A DNA stretch of 8,492 nt from Nitrococcus sp. (GCA_030452365.1 JAKDMK010000080.1:1-8492), one strand, 5' to 3'. Numbered from the stretch's first letter, positions 1 through 6,557 are shown. Numbers and translations are program-made. Notes: a model not told the origin generated them from the sequence alone.

Positions 1-147
1 GAGATGGCGCGTGGCGGCGTGCACAATTTCGATAGCTCGGCCGGCGCGGCGGGTAATTTCATCACCGTTGCGCGCCAATAAGTTGATCGTGCCGGCACCG
101 ACCGTGCCAAGTCCCAGCAGACCGACTTTCACCGCCGTCGATGTCAA
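1..147 (-). CDS. hom: Homoserine dehydrogenase, N-terminal part (cut by window edge)
   Basis: The 49 visible codons encode the start of the NAD(P)-binding Rossmann fold. The glycine motif VGLLGLGTVGAGT is followed by a region ending in RRAGRAIEIVHAATR, which matches monofunctional bacterial homoserine dehydrogenases (aspartate semialdehyde to homoserine, for threonine and methionine synthesis). The rest runs off the left edge. I place the start at the TTG at 147-145 because an AAGAGGG Shine-Dalgarno (156-162) lies 8 bases upstream. The in-frame GTG at 132-130 starts closer to where many homologues begin, but its spacing from that site is poor. The gene follows alaC on the same strand with 40 bases between them and no terminator-like hairpin, so co-transcription is likely. 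The family is clear. The exact start is uncertain, and whether an ACT domain follows cannot be seen. Confidence 0.9.
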   Translation of the reverse strand, partial: MTSTAVKVGLLGLGTVGAGTINLLARNGDEITRRAGRAIEIVHAATRHL

Positions 148-155
148 TGCATTTA

Positions 156-162
156 CCCTCTT
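156..162 (-). promoter_or_regulatory. Ribosome binding site deciding the TTG start of hom
   Basis: AAGAGGG on the minus strand lies 8 bases before the TTG at 147-145. It is 23 bases before the alternative GTG at 132-130, so it favours TTG. Confidence 0.55.
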
Positions 163-187
163 GGAGCTCTAGGACTCGGCGTTTTCG

Positions 188-1423
188 TTAGGACCCGCCG
201 CCCTTGCGCAACATCTGCTTGATTCCGCGGATAGCTTGCCGAGTGCGGTGCTCGTTCTCGATCAGACCGAAGCGGACATGATCGTCACCGTACTCGCCAA
301 AGCCAATTCCCGGAGAAACCGCTACCTTAGCCTCGTACAGCAGCTTCTTGGTAAATTCAAGCGAGCCCATGGCGCGATACTCCGGTGGTATGGGCGCCCA
401 TACGAACATCGTCGCTTTTGGCTTCGTCACTTCCCAGCCAGCGGCAGCGAGGCCATCACATAGAACATCACGGCGCCGACGATAGGTTTCGCGGATCTCG
501 ACGACACAGTCCTGAGGACCTTCCAGGGCAGCAATGGCGGCGACCTGGATGGGCGTAAATACGCCGTAGTCGAGATACGACTTCATGCGCGCCAGCGCGG
601 CGATCAGCTTGCGGTTGCCACTTACGAAACCAACACGCCAGCCCGGCATGTTATAGCTTTTCGACAGCGAGAAGCACTCCACGGCTATCGCCTTGGCGCC
701 CGGCACTTGTAAGACCGAGGGCGCAACGTAATTGTCGAAGACGATATCTGCATAAGCCAGGTCATGAACAATCCAGATGCCATGCTCACGGCAGACGGCG
801 ACCAGTTGCTCGAAAAATTCCCGATCGACGCACTGTGTGCTCGGATTTGCCGGAAAATTGAGGATCAGCATCTTCGGTTTGGGCCAGGTGTCCTTGACCG
901 CCTTCTCCAATTCGGCGAAGAAGTCGTTGCCTGGAACCAGCGGCACGTGGCGGATATCGGCGCCCGCGATCACCACGCCGTAGGGATGGATGGGATAGGA
1001 GGGGTTGGGCACCAGGACATTGTCCCCTGGTCCCAATGTAGCGAGCGCCAAGTGCGCCAATCCCTCCTTCGAGCCAATGGTGACGATGGCCTCGGTCTGC
1101 GGATCAAGCTCGACATCAAAGCGCCGCGCGTACCAGTCAGTGATGGCCTTACGCAGCCGCGGGATCCCTCGTGACATGGAGTAACGGTGGGTGTCAGGAC
1201 GTTGCGCCACCTCGTTTAACTTCTCGACGATGTGCGCCGGAGTCGGGCGGTCCGGATTGCCCATGCCAAAGTCGATAATGTCCTCGCCTCGCGCGCGCTC
1301 GCTCGCCTTCAGCTCATTGACTATATTGAATACATAAGGCGGCAGGCGTTTGATGCGCGGGAACTCATCGTTCAATTCGGGTTGTTGCTCCACAATCGTC
1401 GCCGCTCTTGATCTCGAAGACAT
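188..1423 (-). CDS. alaC: Alanine-forming PLP aminotransferase (AlaC/YfdZ type)
   Basis: This is a 411-residue class I/II aminotransferase that closely follows E. coli AlaC from residue 22 on ([12 protein letters not shown], then [13 protein letters not shown]). AlaC makes alanine from pyruvate using glutamate as amino donor, in the cytoplasm. The fold-type I PLP residues are visible: N193 in NFPANPS, D221 and Y224 in HDLAYAD, the Schiff-base lysine K255 in SLSKSYN, and the substrate carboxylate arginine R384 in HVRFGLI. Length is normal. The ATG at 1423 is the first in-frame ATG and lacks a strong Shine-Dalgarno. The first 20 or so residues are not conserved, so a slightly shorter product is possible. 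It heads the alaC-hom pair, an arrangement I recall from several gammaproteobacteria. An annotation as generic aspartate or LL-DAP aminotransferase is less likely given the close AlaC resemblance. Confidence 0.93.
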   Translation of the reverse strand: MSSRSRAATIVEQQPELNDEFPRIKRLPPYVFNIVNELKASERARGEDIIDFGMGNPDRPTPAHIVEKLNEVAQRPDTHRYSMSRGIPRLRKAITDWYARRFDVELDPQTEAIVTIGSKEGLAHLALATLGPGDNVLVPNPSYPIHPYGVVIAGADIRHVPLVPGNDFFAELEKAVKDTWPKPKMLILNFPANPSTQCVDREFFEQLVAVCREHGIWIVHDLAYADIVFDNYVAPSVLQVPGAKAIAVECFSLSKSYNMPGWRVGFVSGNRKLIAALARMKSYLDYGVFTPIQVAAIAALEGPQDCVVEIRETYRRRRDVLCDGLAAAGWEVTKPKATMFVWAPIPPEYRAMGSLEFTKKLLYEAKVAVSPGIGFGEYGDDHVRFGLIENEHRTRQAIRGIKQMLRKGGGS

Positions 1424-1463
1424 ACAGTTATTTACCAGCCGTGTGGGATGGATCTGGATGCGC

Positions 1464-1469
1464 TACAAT
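1464..1469 (+). promoter_or_regulatory. Possible -10 box for the Mth938/DUF498 gene
   Basis: TACAAT matches five of six bases of the sigma-70 -10 consensus. No good -35 box is found 16-18 bases upstream (GTGTGG at spacing 17), so it would need an activator or is fortuitous. Transcription from here would start near 1476 and place the dyad at 1486-1535 in the 5' leader. This is a weak call. Confidence 0.25.
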
Positions 1470-1485
1470 AAAACGCGAAGTGTTA

Positions 1486-1535
1486 TGGCAAGCGGCCTGT
1501 TGGTGGAAGCACTGTCAACGCAACGCCGCTTGCCA
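1486..1535. repeat. Perfect 11-bp inverted repeat in the alaC / DUF498 divergent region
   Basis: TGGCAAGCGGC (1486-1496) and its exact reverse complement GCCGCTTGCCA (1525-1535) are separated by 28 bases. Inside, GTTG (1499-1502) pairs with CAAC (1521-1524), so a folded RNA could form an 11-bp stem, a 2-base bulge and four more pairs around an 18-base loop. No T-run follows on either strand, so it is not a standard intrinsic terminator. It ends about 20 bases before the likely start codon of the downstream gene. It may act as an operator dyad or an RNA hairpin; the function is unknown. Confidence 0.75.
1515..1526 (+). repeat. 12-bp direct repeat, left copy
   Basis: TCAACGCAACGC occurs here and again at 1956-1967, so the two exact copies flank the Mth938/DUF498 gene in non-coding sequence. 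This copy overlaps the inner part of the dyad at 1486-1535. One or two 12-bp matches are expected by chance in a window this size, so significance is modest. Confidence 0.5.
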
Positions 1536-1555
1536 CAGCGGTCATTGTGATAAAG

Positions 1556-1930
1556 ATGAAGATGATACTTGAAAATTCCGATGCCGCGGCCTATTGGATC
1601 ACAAACTATGCGCCCGGTCGGATCAGTATCAACGGGCAGGTGATCGAAACCAGTGTCATCGTAACTCCGGATAGGCTCCTTTGCGACTGGTCACCCGGCC
1701 ACTTCGAGGATCTCGATCGCACGCACATGGATCCAATAATCGAGCTCGCACCCGATGTTGTGCTACTCGGTACCGGGCAGCGTCAGCATTTCCCGTCCCG
1801 GGACATCATGCTCAGCCTGCTTGAGCGGGATATCGGCCTTGAGGTCATGGACACGCATTCGGCCTGCCGCACCTATAACATCCTGACGCACGAAGGCCGC
1901 CGGGTAGTCGCCGCCCTGATCATCGGCTGA
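1556..1930 (+). CDS. Mth938-like (DUF498) domain protein, NDUFAF3 family
   Basis: This 124-residue single-domain protein belongs to the DUF498/Mth938 family (PF04430), the family of the mitochondrial complex I assembly factor NDUFAF3. The domain fills the protein. It shows GRISINGQ near the N-terminus, the central strand-turn VVLLGTGQRQHFP at about residues 68-80, and the conserved GLEVMDTHSACRTYNIL stretch at about 94-110. No catalytic residues are known for the bacterial members and no signal peptide is visible, so it is probably cytoplasmic; its function is uncharacterised. The in-frame starts are GTG 1547, ATG 1556 and ATG 1562. I chose 1556 because family members usually begin a few residues before this point; none has a strong Shine-Dalgarno. 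It is divergent from alaC and convergent with rpoS, so it is probably monocistronic. Confidence 0.85.
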   Translation: MKMILENSDAAAYWITNYAPGRISINGQVIETSVIVTPDRLLCDWSPGHFEDLDRTHMDPIIELAPDVVLLGTGQRQHFPSRDIMLSLLERDIGLEVMDTHSACRTYNILTHEGRRVVAALIIG

Positions 1931-1955
1931 CGCATCACAAGCCTCGCGAGCCATT

Positions 1956-1967
1956 TCAACGCAACGC
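1956..1967 (+). repeat. 12-bp direct repeat, right copy
   Basis: Exact second copy of TCAACGCAACGC (first at 1515-1526), in the gap between the convergent DUF498 gene and rpoS. Confidence 0.5.
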
Positions 1968-1977
1968 GCGCGACGCC

Positions 1978-2001
1978 GTGGGCGGATGTCAACAGGCCCA
2001 C
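1978..2001. terminator. Weak hairpin between convergent DUF498 gene and rpoS
   Basis: GTGGGC (1978-1983) and GCCCAC (1996-2001) form a perfect 6-bp stem around a 12-base loop in the 95-base convergent gap. A competing stem, GATGT (1985-1989) with ACATC (2000-2004), overlaps its right arm. Neither strand has a T-run after the stem, so it is at best a weak or Rho-assisted bidirectional terminator. The position between convergent 3' ends is the main support. Confidence 0.25.
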
Positions 2002-2025
2002 ATCTACCGCTGACCACCGGGACGC

Positions 2026-2991
2026 TCAGTGGAAGATATTGTCCTGCGAGAAGCCCGAGCGTTCCATTACCTCACGCAATTTTTTCAGCGCATCGATCTG
2101 AATCTGGCGGACACGTTCACGCGTCACGCCGATTTCGTCACCCACCTGTTCCAACGTCGACTTTTCATAGCCATGCAGTCCGAAACGGCGTTCCACCACC
2201 GCTCGCTGCTTTTCCGTGAGCTCATTGAGCCAAGCGTCGAGATGGGAGACGACATCCTCATCCTGCAGCGCGGCGAATGGATCCAGGTTCACCTCATCCG
2301 GAATCGCATCCAGCAGAACACGGTCGGCATCTTTGCCGATCGGGATATCGACGGAGGTCACCCCTTCGTTGAACCCCATCATGTGACGAACATCCTCAAT
2401 GGAGCGATCCATCGCCGTCGCGATCTCAGTGAGCGTCGGCTCGTGGTCCAGTCTCTGCACCAATTGGCGTGCGATGCGCAGGCACTGGTTGATCTCCTTG
2501 ATTACGTGTATCGGCAGCCGGATCGTGCGGGTCTGATTCATGATCGCACGCTCTATGGTCTGGCGTATCCACCACGTGGCATAGGTGGAAAAACGAAACC
2601 CACGCTCAGGATCAAACTTCTCCACTGCACGAATGAGGCCCAAATTGCCTTCTTCGATCAGGTCAAGAAAGGCGAGCCCGCGATTCATGTAGCGACGCGC
2701 AATCTTGACCACCAGGCGCAAATTACTTTCGATCATTCGCTTGCGCGCCAATTCGTCACCGCGTTGGGCGCGGCGCGCGTAATATACTTCCTCCTCGGCG
2801 GCTAACAGCGGCGAGTAGCCAATTTCATTGAGATAAATCTGGGTGGGATCGAGCGTGTCTTGATGCTCTGTCTTCCTCGCTGCGGAGCGTTCTGTCTCGT
2901 CCGGTTCGTCGAGAACAAACTCATCTTCCGAGAGATCGAGGTTTTCTGGCGCGATTTCCTTGTCGATCTCCACCGCTTGCTTCTTCGCCAT
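2026..2991 (-). CDS. rpoS: RNA polymerase sigma factor RpoS (sigma-38)
   Basis: This 321-residue group 2 sigma factor directs core RNA polymerase to general-stress and stationary-phase promoters. After an acidic, variable first 45 residues come region 1.2 ([16 protein letters not shown], 48-63), region 2 with the -10 recognition helix (residues 90-157, including [20 protein letters not shown]), region 3 (about 160-235) and region 4.2 with the -35 helix-turn-helix ([11 protein letters not shown], 288-298). The RpoS-specific [18 protein letters not shown] marks it as RpoS rather than RpoD or RpoH. K165 in HVIKEIN aligns with E. coli K173, the residue needed for RssB recognition and ClpXP turnover, so regulated proteolysis is plausible. 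A GGAGGGG ribosome site lies 5 bases before the ATG. It sits downstream of nlpD, the classic arrangement, in which rpoS is partly transcribed from within or beyond nlpD. Confidence 0.98.
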   Translation of the reverse strand: MAKKQAVEIDKEIAPENLDLSEDEFVLDEPDETERSAARKTEHQDTLDPTQIYLNEIGYSPLLAAEEEVYYARRAQRGDELARKRMIESNLRLVVKIARRYMNRGLAFLDLIEEGNLGLIRAVEKFDPERGFRFSTYATWWIRQTIERAIMNQTRTIRLPIHVIKEINQCLRIARQLVQRLDHEPTLTEIATAMDRSIEDVRHMMGFNEGVTSVDIPIGKDADRVLLDAIPDEVNLDPFAALQDEDVVSHLDAWLNELTEKQRAVVERRFGLHGYEKSTLEQVGDEIGVTRERVRQIQIDALKKLREVMERSGFSQDNIFH

Positions 2992-2996
2992 GGCTT

Positions 2997-3003
2997 CCCC
3001 TCC
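2997..3003 (-). promoter_or_regulatory. Strong ribosome binding site of rpoS
   Basis: GGAGGGG on the minus strand lies 5 bases before the rpoS ATG and fixes the start at 2991. A 7-bp hairpin ends 4 bases upstream of it (3008-3029). Confidence 0.8.
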
Positions 3004-3007
3004 GTCA

Positions 3008-3029
3008 GGTCCGCCTAGAATTGCGGACC
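3008..3029 (-). repeat. GC-rich hairpin adjoining the rpoS ribosome site
   Basis: GGTCCGC and GCGGACC form a perfect 7-bp stem with an 8-base loop (3015-3022), ending 4 bases upstream of the rpoS Shine-Dalgarno. The stem does not cover the Shine-Dalgarno itself. It could affect ribosome standby binding, mRNA stability or sRNA access. The structure is seen in the sequence; the role is inferred. Confidence 0.65.
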
Positions 3030-3062
3030 GCAGGCGTTCAGCACCGCCTTGTTGCGTAGGCA

Positions 3063-3126
3063 GCGCCGGAAAAACCAGCGTTGTTTTTCTGGTTCGCCCA
3101 ATATATGCCCACGAAATATCCGGCGC
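3063..3126 (-). repeat. Nested inverted repeats in the nlpD-rpoS intergenic leader
   Basis: The outer arms are perfect: 3063-3070 and 3119-3126 (GCGCCGGA with TCCGGCGC, 8 bp). Inside is a second perfect 6-bp repeat, AACCAG/CTGGTT, at 3073-3078 and 3089-3094, with a 10-base loop. On the rpoS-sense strand the inner stem runs into TTTTT, so it could act as a weak attenuator. The outer arms are far apart and could equally be a protein-binding dyad. Confidence 0.55.
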
Positions 3127-3128
3127 AA
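3100..3128 (-). promoter_or_regulatory. Candidate rpoS-proximal promoter
   Basis: On the minus strand, TTGCGC (3128-3123) and TATATT (3105-3100) are separated by exactly 17 bases. The -10 box matches consensus at five of six positions and the -35 box at three of six, including TTG. The start would be near 3093, giving a leader of about 100 bases that opens with the AACCAG/CTGGTT hairpin and contains the ribosome-proximal hairpin. The -35 box overlaps one arm of the outer inverted repeat. In E. coli and Pseudomonas the known rpoS promoter lies inside nlpD, so this could be extra, different or spurious. Confidence 0.38.
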
Positions 3129-3144
3129 TGCCTGAGCTCAGCCC

Positions 3145-3885
3145 TCAGTGTGGCGGCAAATACCGCAATGGGTCCACCGGTTCGCCGTTACGCCGTATCT
3201 CGAAGTGGGCCGCCGGCTGATGCGCGGGGCCAAAGCCCATGCGCGCGATGATCTCGCCCGCATGGACTTGATCGCCCTCGTGCACAAGCAGCTCGCGGTT
3301 GTAGCCGTAGGCGGTGAGATAAACGCTGTTGTGCTTGACGATGATCAGGTTCCCGTAGCCCGGCAGCCCGTTGCCGCTGTAGACAACGCGACCGGCCGCC
3401 GCGGCCCGAATCGGCTCGCCCAGGCGACCTTGGAGCATGATCCCCTGCATGCCCGTGCCATCGGGATGAAAGCGCCGCGCAATGCTACCCTGGGCAGGCC
3501 ACTGCCAGACGATCTCGGAATCCGGCGTGGAAACGGGCTCCGGCACGGGAGCCTTGGAGGCAGGCCGCGGCTTTGCCGCAGATGTCACCCGATGCGAGCC
3601 CCTTGCCGTGCTCTGGCTTGGAGCCACGGGCGGGCGCAGGCGCAGGCGCTGCGTGGGATAGATCGTATAGGGTGGTTCCACGCCACTCCAACGGGCGATG
3701 CTGCGATAATCCAGGTTATAGCGCCAGGCGATGGAGAACAGCGTATCGCCACGGCGCACGGTATATACGGTTGGCGGTGGACCGCTGGCATGCGGCGGGA
3801 GGTAGCCGCGGCCGTAGTCGAACTCGCTACAACCTGTAGCGAGAAAGGCAAGCACCCAAAGTCCAAGCAGAACGCACCAGGGCAT
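3145..3885 (-). CDS. nlpD: NlpD-like lipoprotein, LysM plus degenerate LytM (M23) domain
   Basis: NlpD activates the amidase AmiC for septal peptidoglycan splitting. From the ATG at 3885 the product has 246 residues. A hydrophobic segment ends in FLATGC, giving a lipid-modified cysteine at residue 19 and probable outer-membrane anchoring. A LysM domain follows (TVYTVRRGDTLFSIAWRYN, about 39-83), then a Pro/Ala/Ser-rich linker and a LytM domain (about 127-244) ending in HFEIRRNGEPVDPLRYLP, very like E. coli NlpD. The metal-ligand positions of active M23 enzymes are mostly replaced: GIML where the Asp lies in GIDI, and AYGYN where a His is usual. Only the His of HFEIR is clear, so it is an activator rather than an enzyme. 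The signal peptide lacks N-terminal positive charges. TTG 3897 and GTG 3888 are alternative starts; no clear Shine-Dalgarno. It lies directly upstream of rpoS. Confidence 0.9.
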   Translation of the reverse strand: MPWCVLLGLWVLAFLATGCSEFDYGRGYLPPHASGPPPTVYTVRRGDTLFSIAWRYNLDYRSIARWSGVEPPYTIYPTQRLRLRPPVAPSQSTARGSHRVTSAAKPRPASKAPVPEPVSTPDSEIVWQWPAQGSIARRFHPDGTGMQGIMLQGRLGEPIRAAAAGRVVYSGNGLPGYGNLIIVKHNSVYLTAYGYNRELLVHEGDQVHAGEIIARMGFGPAHQPAAHFEIRRNGEPVDPLRYLPPH

Positions 3886-3939
3886 CACAGCAACCAATTG
3901 AATTTGTGTAAATCTTAAACCGGACGCTAGCGGCTTTGC

Positions 3940-4428
3940 ATGACAAGCGATACCCCACCCGGCTCGATCGGCTCGCCAACCGCAGGCCTACTCAGGCGCC
4001 TAGCGGCCACATCCTACGATGCCCTGATACTGCTTGCACTGTGGATGCTTACAACGGCGCTCTGGCTGCTCCTTGCGAGCCACGGCGAGGCAATCAAACC
4101 TGGCGTACCCGTCTATCATGTCTATCAGCTCAGCTTATTGCTGGTCGCATTTGGCTTTTTCGTAGGTTCTTGGACCCATGCCGGCTGTACCCTCGGCATG
4201 CAAGCTTGGCGGTTGCGCCTGATCCGGGCCGACGGCACGCGGCTGCGCTGGCGTGATGCCGCTTTGCGCTTCGTCGCGGCGCTGCTGGCCTGGCTGCCGC
4301 TGGGAATGGGCATTCTCTGGCTGCTGCTGGACCGTGATCGCTTGGCCTGGCAGGACCGCCTCTCCGGCACTCGGGTGATCGTCAAGCGCTACGGCGGGAA
4401 AGGCGCGCGAGCCCACCGATCGCGATAG
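3940..4428 (+). CDS. RDD-family inner-membrane protein
   Basis: This 162-residue protein matches the RDD family (PF06271), named for conserved Arg and Asp residues: R19/R20 in LLRRLAATSYD, D27 in the first helix, and an Asp in the closing WQDRLSGTRVIV motif (D139). Three hydrophobic segments are visible at about 28-47, 62-80 and 108-130, with a basic stretch between the second and third. Members are poorly characterised; some are proposed to have transport or Na+/H+ exchange roles, and I assign no substrate. The start is the ATG at 3940, only 54 bases from the divergent nlpD start, with no good ribosome site. The tail after the domain (RYGGKGARAHRSR) is basic, and its coding sequence overlaps the 3' end of lptG on the other strand by 47 bases. 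Confidence 0.85.
   Translation: MTSDTPPGSIGSPTAGLLRRLAATSYDALILLALWMLTTALWLLLASHGEAIKPGVPVYHVYQLSLLLVAFGFFVGSWTHAGCTLGMQAWRLRLIRADGTRLRWRDAALRFVAALLAWLPLGMGILWLLLDRDRLAWQDRLSGTRVIVKRYGGKGARAHRSR
4382..4428. other. Tail-to-tail coding overlap of RDD gene and lptG
   Basis: The last 47 bases of each gene are read on opposite strands. The overlap encodes the RDD protein's basic tail and the last 15 LptG codons plus stop. There is no room for a separate terminator between the convergent genes. Confidence 0.8.
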
Positions 4429-5455
4429 CCAAGAACAAAACGGTCGGCCCCAGCGCACTGATCAGAGGCGGCAGGCCGAAGACCAGAGCGGCCCGAGTCA
4501 GCAACCGGTTCAACAGAAAGAAGGCGATACCGATCAGCACGCCAATGAATATGCGCTGACCCATGTTGGCACTGCGCAGCGAGCCGAAAACCAGCGGCAC
4601 GGCCAGCAGCAGCATGGTCACGGTAGCGAGAGGCGTGGCCATTTTCACCCAAAACGCCAGCCGATAGCGGCTGCTGTCTAGCCCATTGCGCTCGAGATAA
4701 CGGCTGTAGGTCCACAGTTCTGTAATAGGCAGAGTTTCCGGCTCCATCACCACCACATCGAGCACAGTGGGGTTGAGCTCACTGCGGTAGCGAGCACTGG
4801 CCGTGTGGCTGACGCGGACGCTGCCGTCAGTGACGAACCGCGTGGTGACCGGTGCAAGGAGCACCCAGGCCCCATTGTCGTAATGAGCGCGCCAAGCCGT
4901 TGTAATGTGGTCCAGGCGAGCGCCGCGCAAGAAATAAATTGCAAGATTTTCCAGCACCTTCGCCTGCGGCACACGCCGCGCGTGCACATAGCGCTTGCCG
5001 TCGCGTGCCCAGAAGCCTGATTCCCCGCTCACCGATAGCCCCGCGCCGATGGCGTTCGTCTGCAGCTCGATAGCAAGGCGGTTGGTCCATGGCGCGAGCC
5101 ACTCACCGATTCCCATGGCCACCAGGGCGAGGAACAGGCCCGTTATGACCAGGGGGCGCGCGATCGCCAGCGCTGAGATCCCGGTCCCGCGCATTACGAT
5201 TAGCTCGGAGCGTGCCGCTAGCGCACCGAGGCTGACTAAGCTGCCGATGAGGGTAGCGAAGGGAAATGCCTGATAGGCACTGTTAGGTGTCGTAAGCAGC
5301 ACATAGAGCAGCGCGAGCCAAACCGTGTAATTTCCTTCGCTTTCCTGACTTTCCTGAAGAAAGCCGAACAGCACATCGAGTGAGACGATCACCAACAGCA
5401 CGGCCAGAGTGCCGGCAATCACGTTGCGTGCTATATAGCGGTCGAGCAGATTCAT
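4382..5455 (-). CDS. lptG: LPS export ABC transporter permease LptG
   Basis: This 357-residue LptF/LptG-family (YjgP/YjgQ, PF03739) permease forms the transmembrane part of LptB2FG with LptF, extracting lipopolysaccharide from the inner membrane and passing it to the LptC-LptA bridge. The expected layout is visible: helices at about 12-33, 62-82 and 100-119, a periplasmic beta-jellyroll domain (about 130-265), then helices at about 273-291, 302-320 and 333-352. Typical LptG features are [10 protein letters not shown] at the N-terminus, GLQ/GFLQE-type sequence after helix 1 and ARSELIVMRGTGIS in the cytoplasmic coupling loop. An in-frame extension to 5554 exists, but it lies inside lptF and lacks family similarity. 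The ATG at 5455 overlaps the lptF stop as ATGA, implying translational coupling. The 3' end overlaps the convergent RDD gene. Confidence 0.95.
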   Translation of the reverse strand: MNLLDRYIARNVIAGTLAVLLVIVSLDVLFGFLQESQESEGNYTVWLALLYVLLTTPNSAYQAFPFATLIGSLVSLGALAARSELIVMRGTGISALAIARPLVITGLFLALVAMGIGEWLAPWTNRLAIELQTNAIGAGLSVSGESGFWARDGKRYVHARRVPQAKVLENLAIYFLRGARLDHITTAWRAHYDNGAWVLLAPVTTRFVTDGSVRVSHTASARYRSELNPTVLDVVVMEPETLPITELWTYSRYLERNGLDSSRYRLAFWVKMATPLATVTMLLLAVPLVFGSLRSANMGQRIFIGVLIGIAFFLLNRLLTRAALVFGLPPLISALGPTVLFLAIAIGGLARLSRRSA

Positions 5456-6549
5456 AGCTTGCGCGTGCTGCCGGCGGACGGCCGCCGGTGCAGGACTTGG
5501 AAGCGAAGCTGCAGCGCGGTGGAGGCTATACCCAACATGAGGGCGTGCACCCACCAGAGGCCCAAGCCGGCCGGGTAACGCCCGTCGCTCAGTAGCTCTT
5601 GTGCAACCTCGAGGAGGTTGAAGTAGAGCACATAGGCCAACACAGCCGTTATCAGCTTCGCATAGCGCCCCTCGCGCGGTGCGCTTTTGCTAAGCGGCAG
5701 TGCAAGCAAGGTCAGCACCAGAGTCACCAGCGGCATGGATAGCCGCCACTGCAACTCTGCCTGGGCAGCGAGAGTCTCTGTCTGCCAAAGCTGCCAGCTC
5801 GTGAGCGCATCACGGTGCACGTTGACGTGCGCGGGCCCTGATGTGCCAAGGTTCAATCCGTGTTGACGGAAGTGGATGACCCGCCACTCGCCGTGTCCGG
5901 GCACGCCCTGATAACGGTAGCCATCGAGCAGCACCAAAAATTGAGTGCCGGTATTGGGGTCCACCTCCCGGCGGGCCCGTTCCGCCGTGATCAGCACCGG
6001 CTTGCCGTCCTGCTCCGCTCGAGCGAAGAGGCCGTGCATGACCCCCTCGGCATCAACCGAGGTGACGTAGGCCACCGCCTGCCCTGCCCCTAATTCGAGG
6101 AACCGGCCTGGGCGCACGCCCTGCAGGCGATTCGACTGCTGGGCCTGCGCCAGGACACGCTGCACGGTATCCTCCGCCCAGGGGGCGACGACCAGCGACA
6201 AATAGCCCACCAGCAAGGCGGATGGCACAGCCAGCAGCAACAAAGCCCGTAGAAGCTCCCGCGGTCCAACGCCACAGGCGGCCATAGCCGCCATCTCGGA
6301 GTCGCGATACAAGCGCCCCAGCGCCATGACAATAGCGAGGAAAAAGCTTGCAGGGAGCACGATGCCTAAATTGGCCAGGGCCTTCAGGCCCAACAGCACG
6401 AAGACGAGATTCGCGGGAACATCGCCGCTGGCGGCATCGGCCAAAAAACGCACCAGCCGATTGGTCAAAAGCACCACCAGCAGGACCACGGTCACAGCTA
6501 ACCAGCTCCATCCGACTTCTGCCATCAAATAGCGGCTAATCCGGCTCAT
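5452..6549 (-). CDS. lptF: LPS export ABC transporter permease LptF
   Basis: This 365-residue partner of LptG belongs to the same PF03739 family. It has helices at about 15-36, 50-79 and 99-121, a periplasmic domain (about 125-265), and helices at about 268-287, 297-314 and 328-348. Family hallmarks are [27 protein letters not shown] sequence after helix 1 (30-54), the coupling-loop [15 protein letters not shown] (80-94), and [16 protein letters not shown] (284-299), matching the VPLS...PRQGR region of E. coli LptF. I chose the ATG at 6549 (MSRISRYLM), which aligns with the E. coli N-terminus; a TTG at 6585 would add 12 residues. No strong Shine-Dalgarno precedes it. It is the first gene of the lptF-lptG pair and is divergent from pepA, a common gammaproteobacterial arrangement. 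Confidence 0.95.
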   Translation of the reverse strand: MSRISRYLMAEVGWSWLAVTVVLLVVLLTNRLVRFLADAASGDVPANLVFVLLGLKALANLGIVLPASFFLAIVMALGRLYRDSEMAAMAACGVGPRELLRALLLLAVPSALLVGYLSLVVAPWAEDTVQRVLAQAQQSNRLQGVRPGRFLELGAGQAVAYVTSVDAEGVMHGLFARAEQDGKPVLITAERARREVDPNTGTQFLVLLDGYRYQGVPGHGEWRVIHFRQHGLNLGTSGPAHVNVHRDALTSWQLWQTETLAAQAELQWRLSMPLVTLVLTLLALPLSKSAPREGRYAKLITAVLAYVLYFNLLEVAQELLSDGRYPAGLGLWWVHALMLGIASTALQLRFQVLHRRPSAGSTRKL

Positions 6550-6557
6550 ACGCACAA

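Noticed and set aside
764..1174. 136-codon open frame antisense to alaC
   Set aside because: It is a shadow frame within a clearly conserved aminotransferase, with no motif or ribosome site.
2029..2805. 258-codon open frame antisense to rpoS
   Set aside because: It mirrors the rpoS codons on the other strand. Its translation resembles no family, it lacks a ribosome site, and rpoS itself is unmistakable.
3148..3918. 256-codon open frame antisense to nlpD
   Set aside because: It is a shadow of nlpD in GC-rich DNA. It has no recognisable domain and no ribosome site, while the nlpD frame has LysM and LytM domains.
5456..5554. 33-codon N-terminal extension of lptG
   Set aside because: It lies inside lptF and has no membrane-protein character. 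The ATG at 5455 matches the LptG family start and makes an ATGA overlap with lptF.
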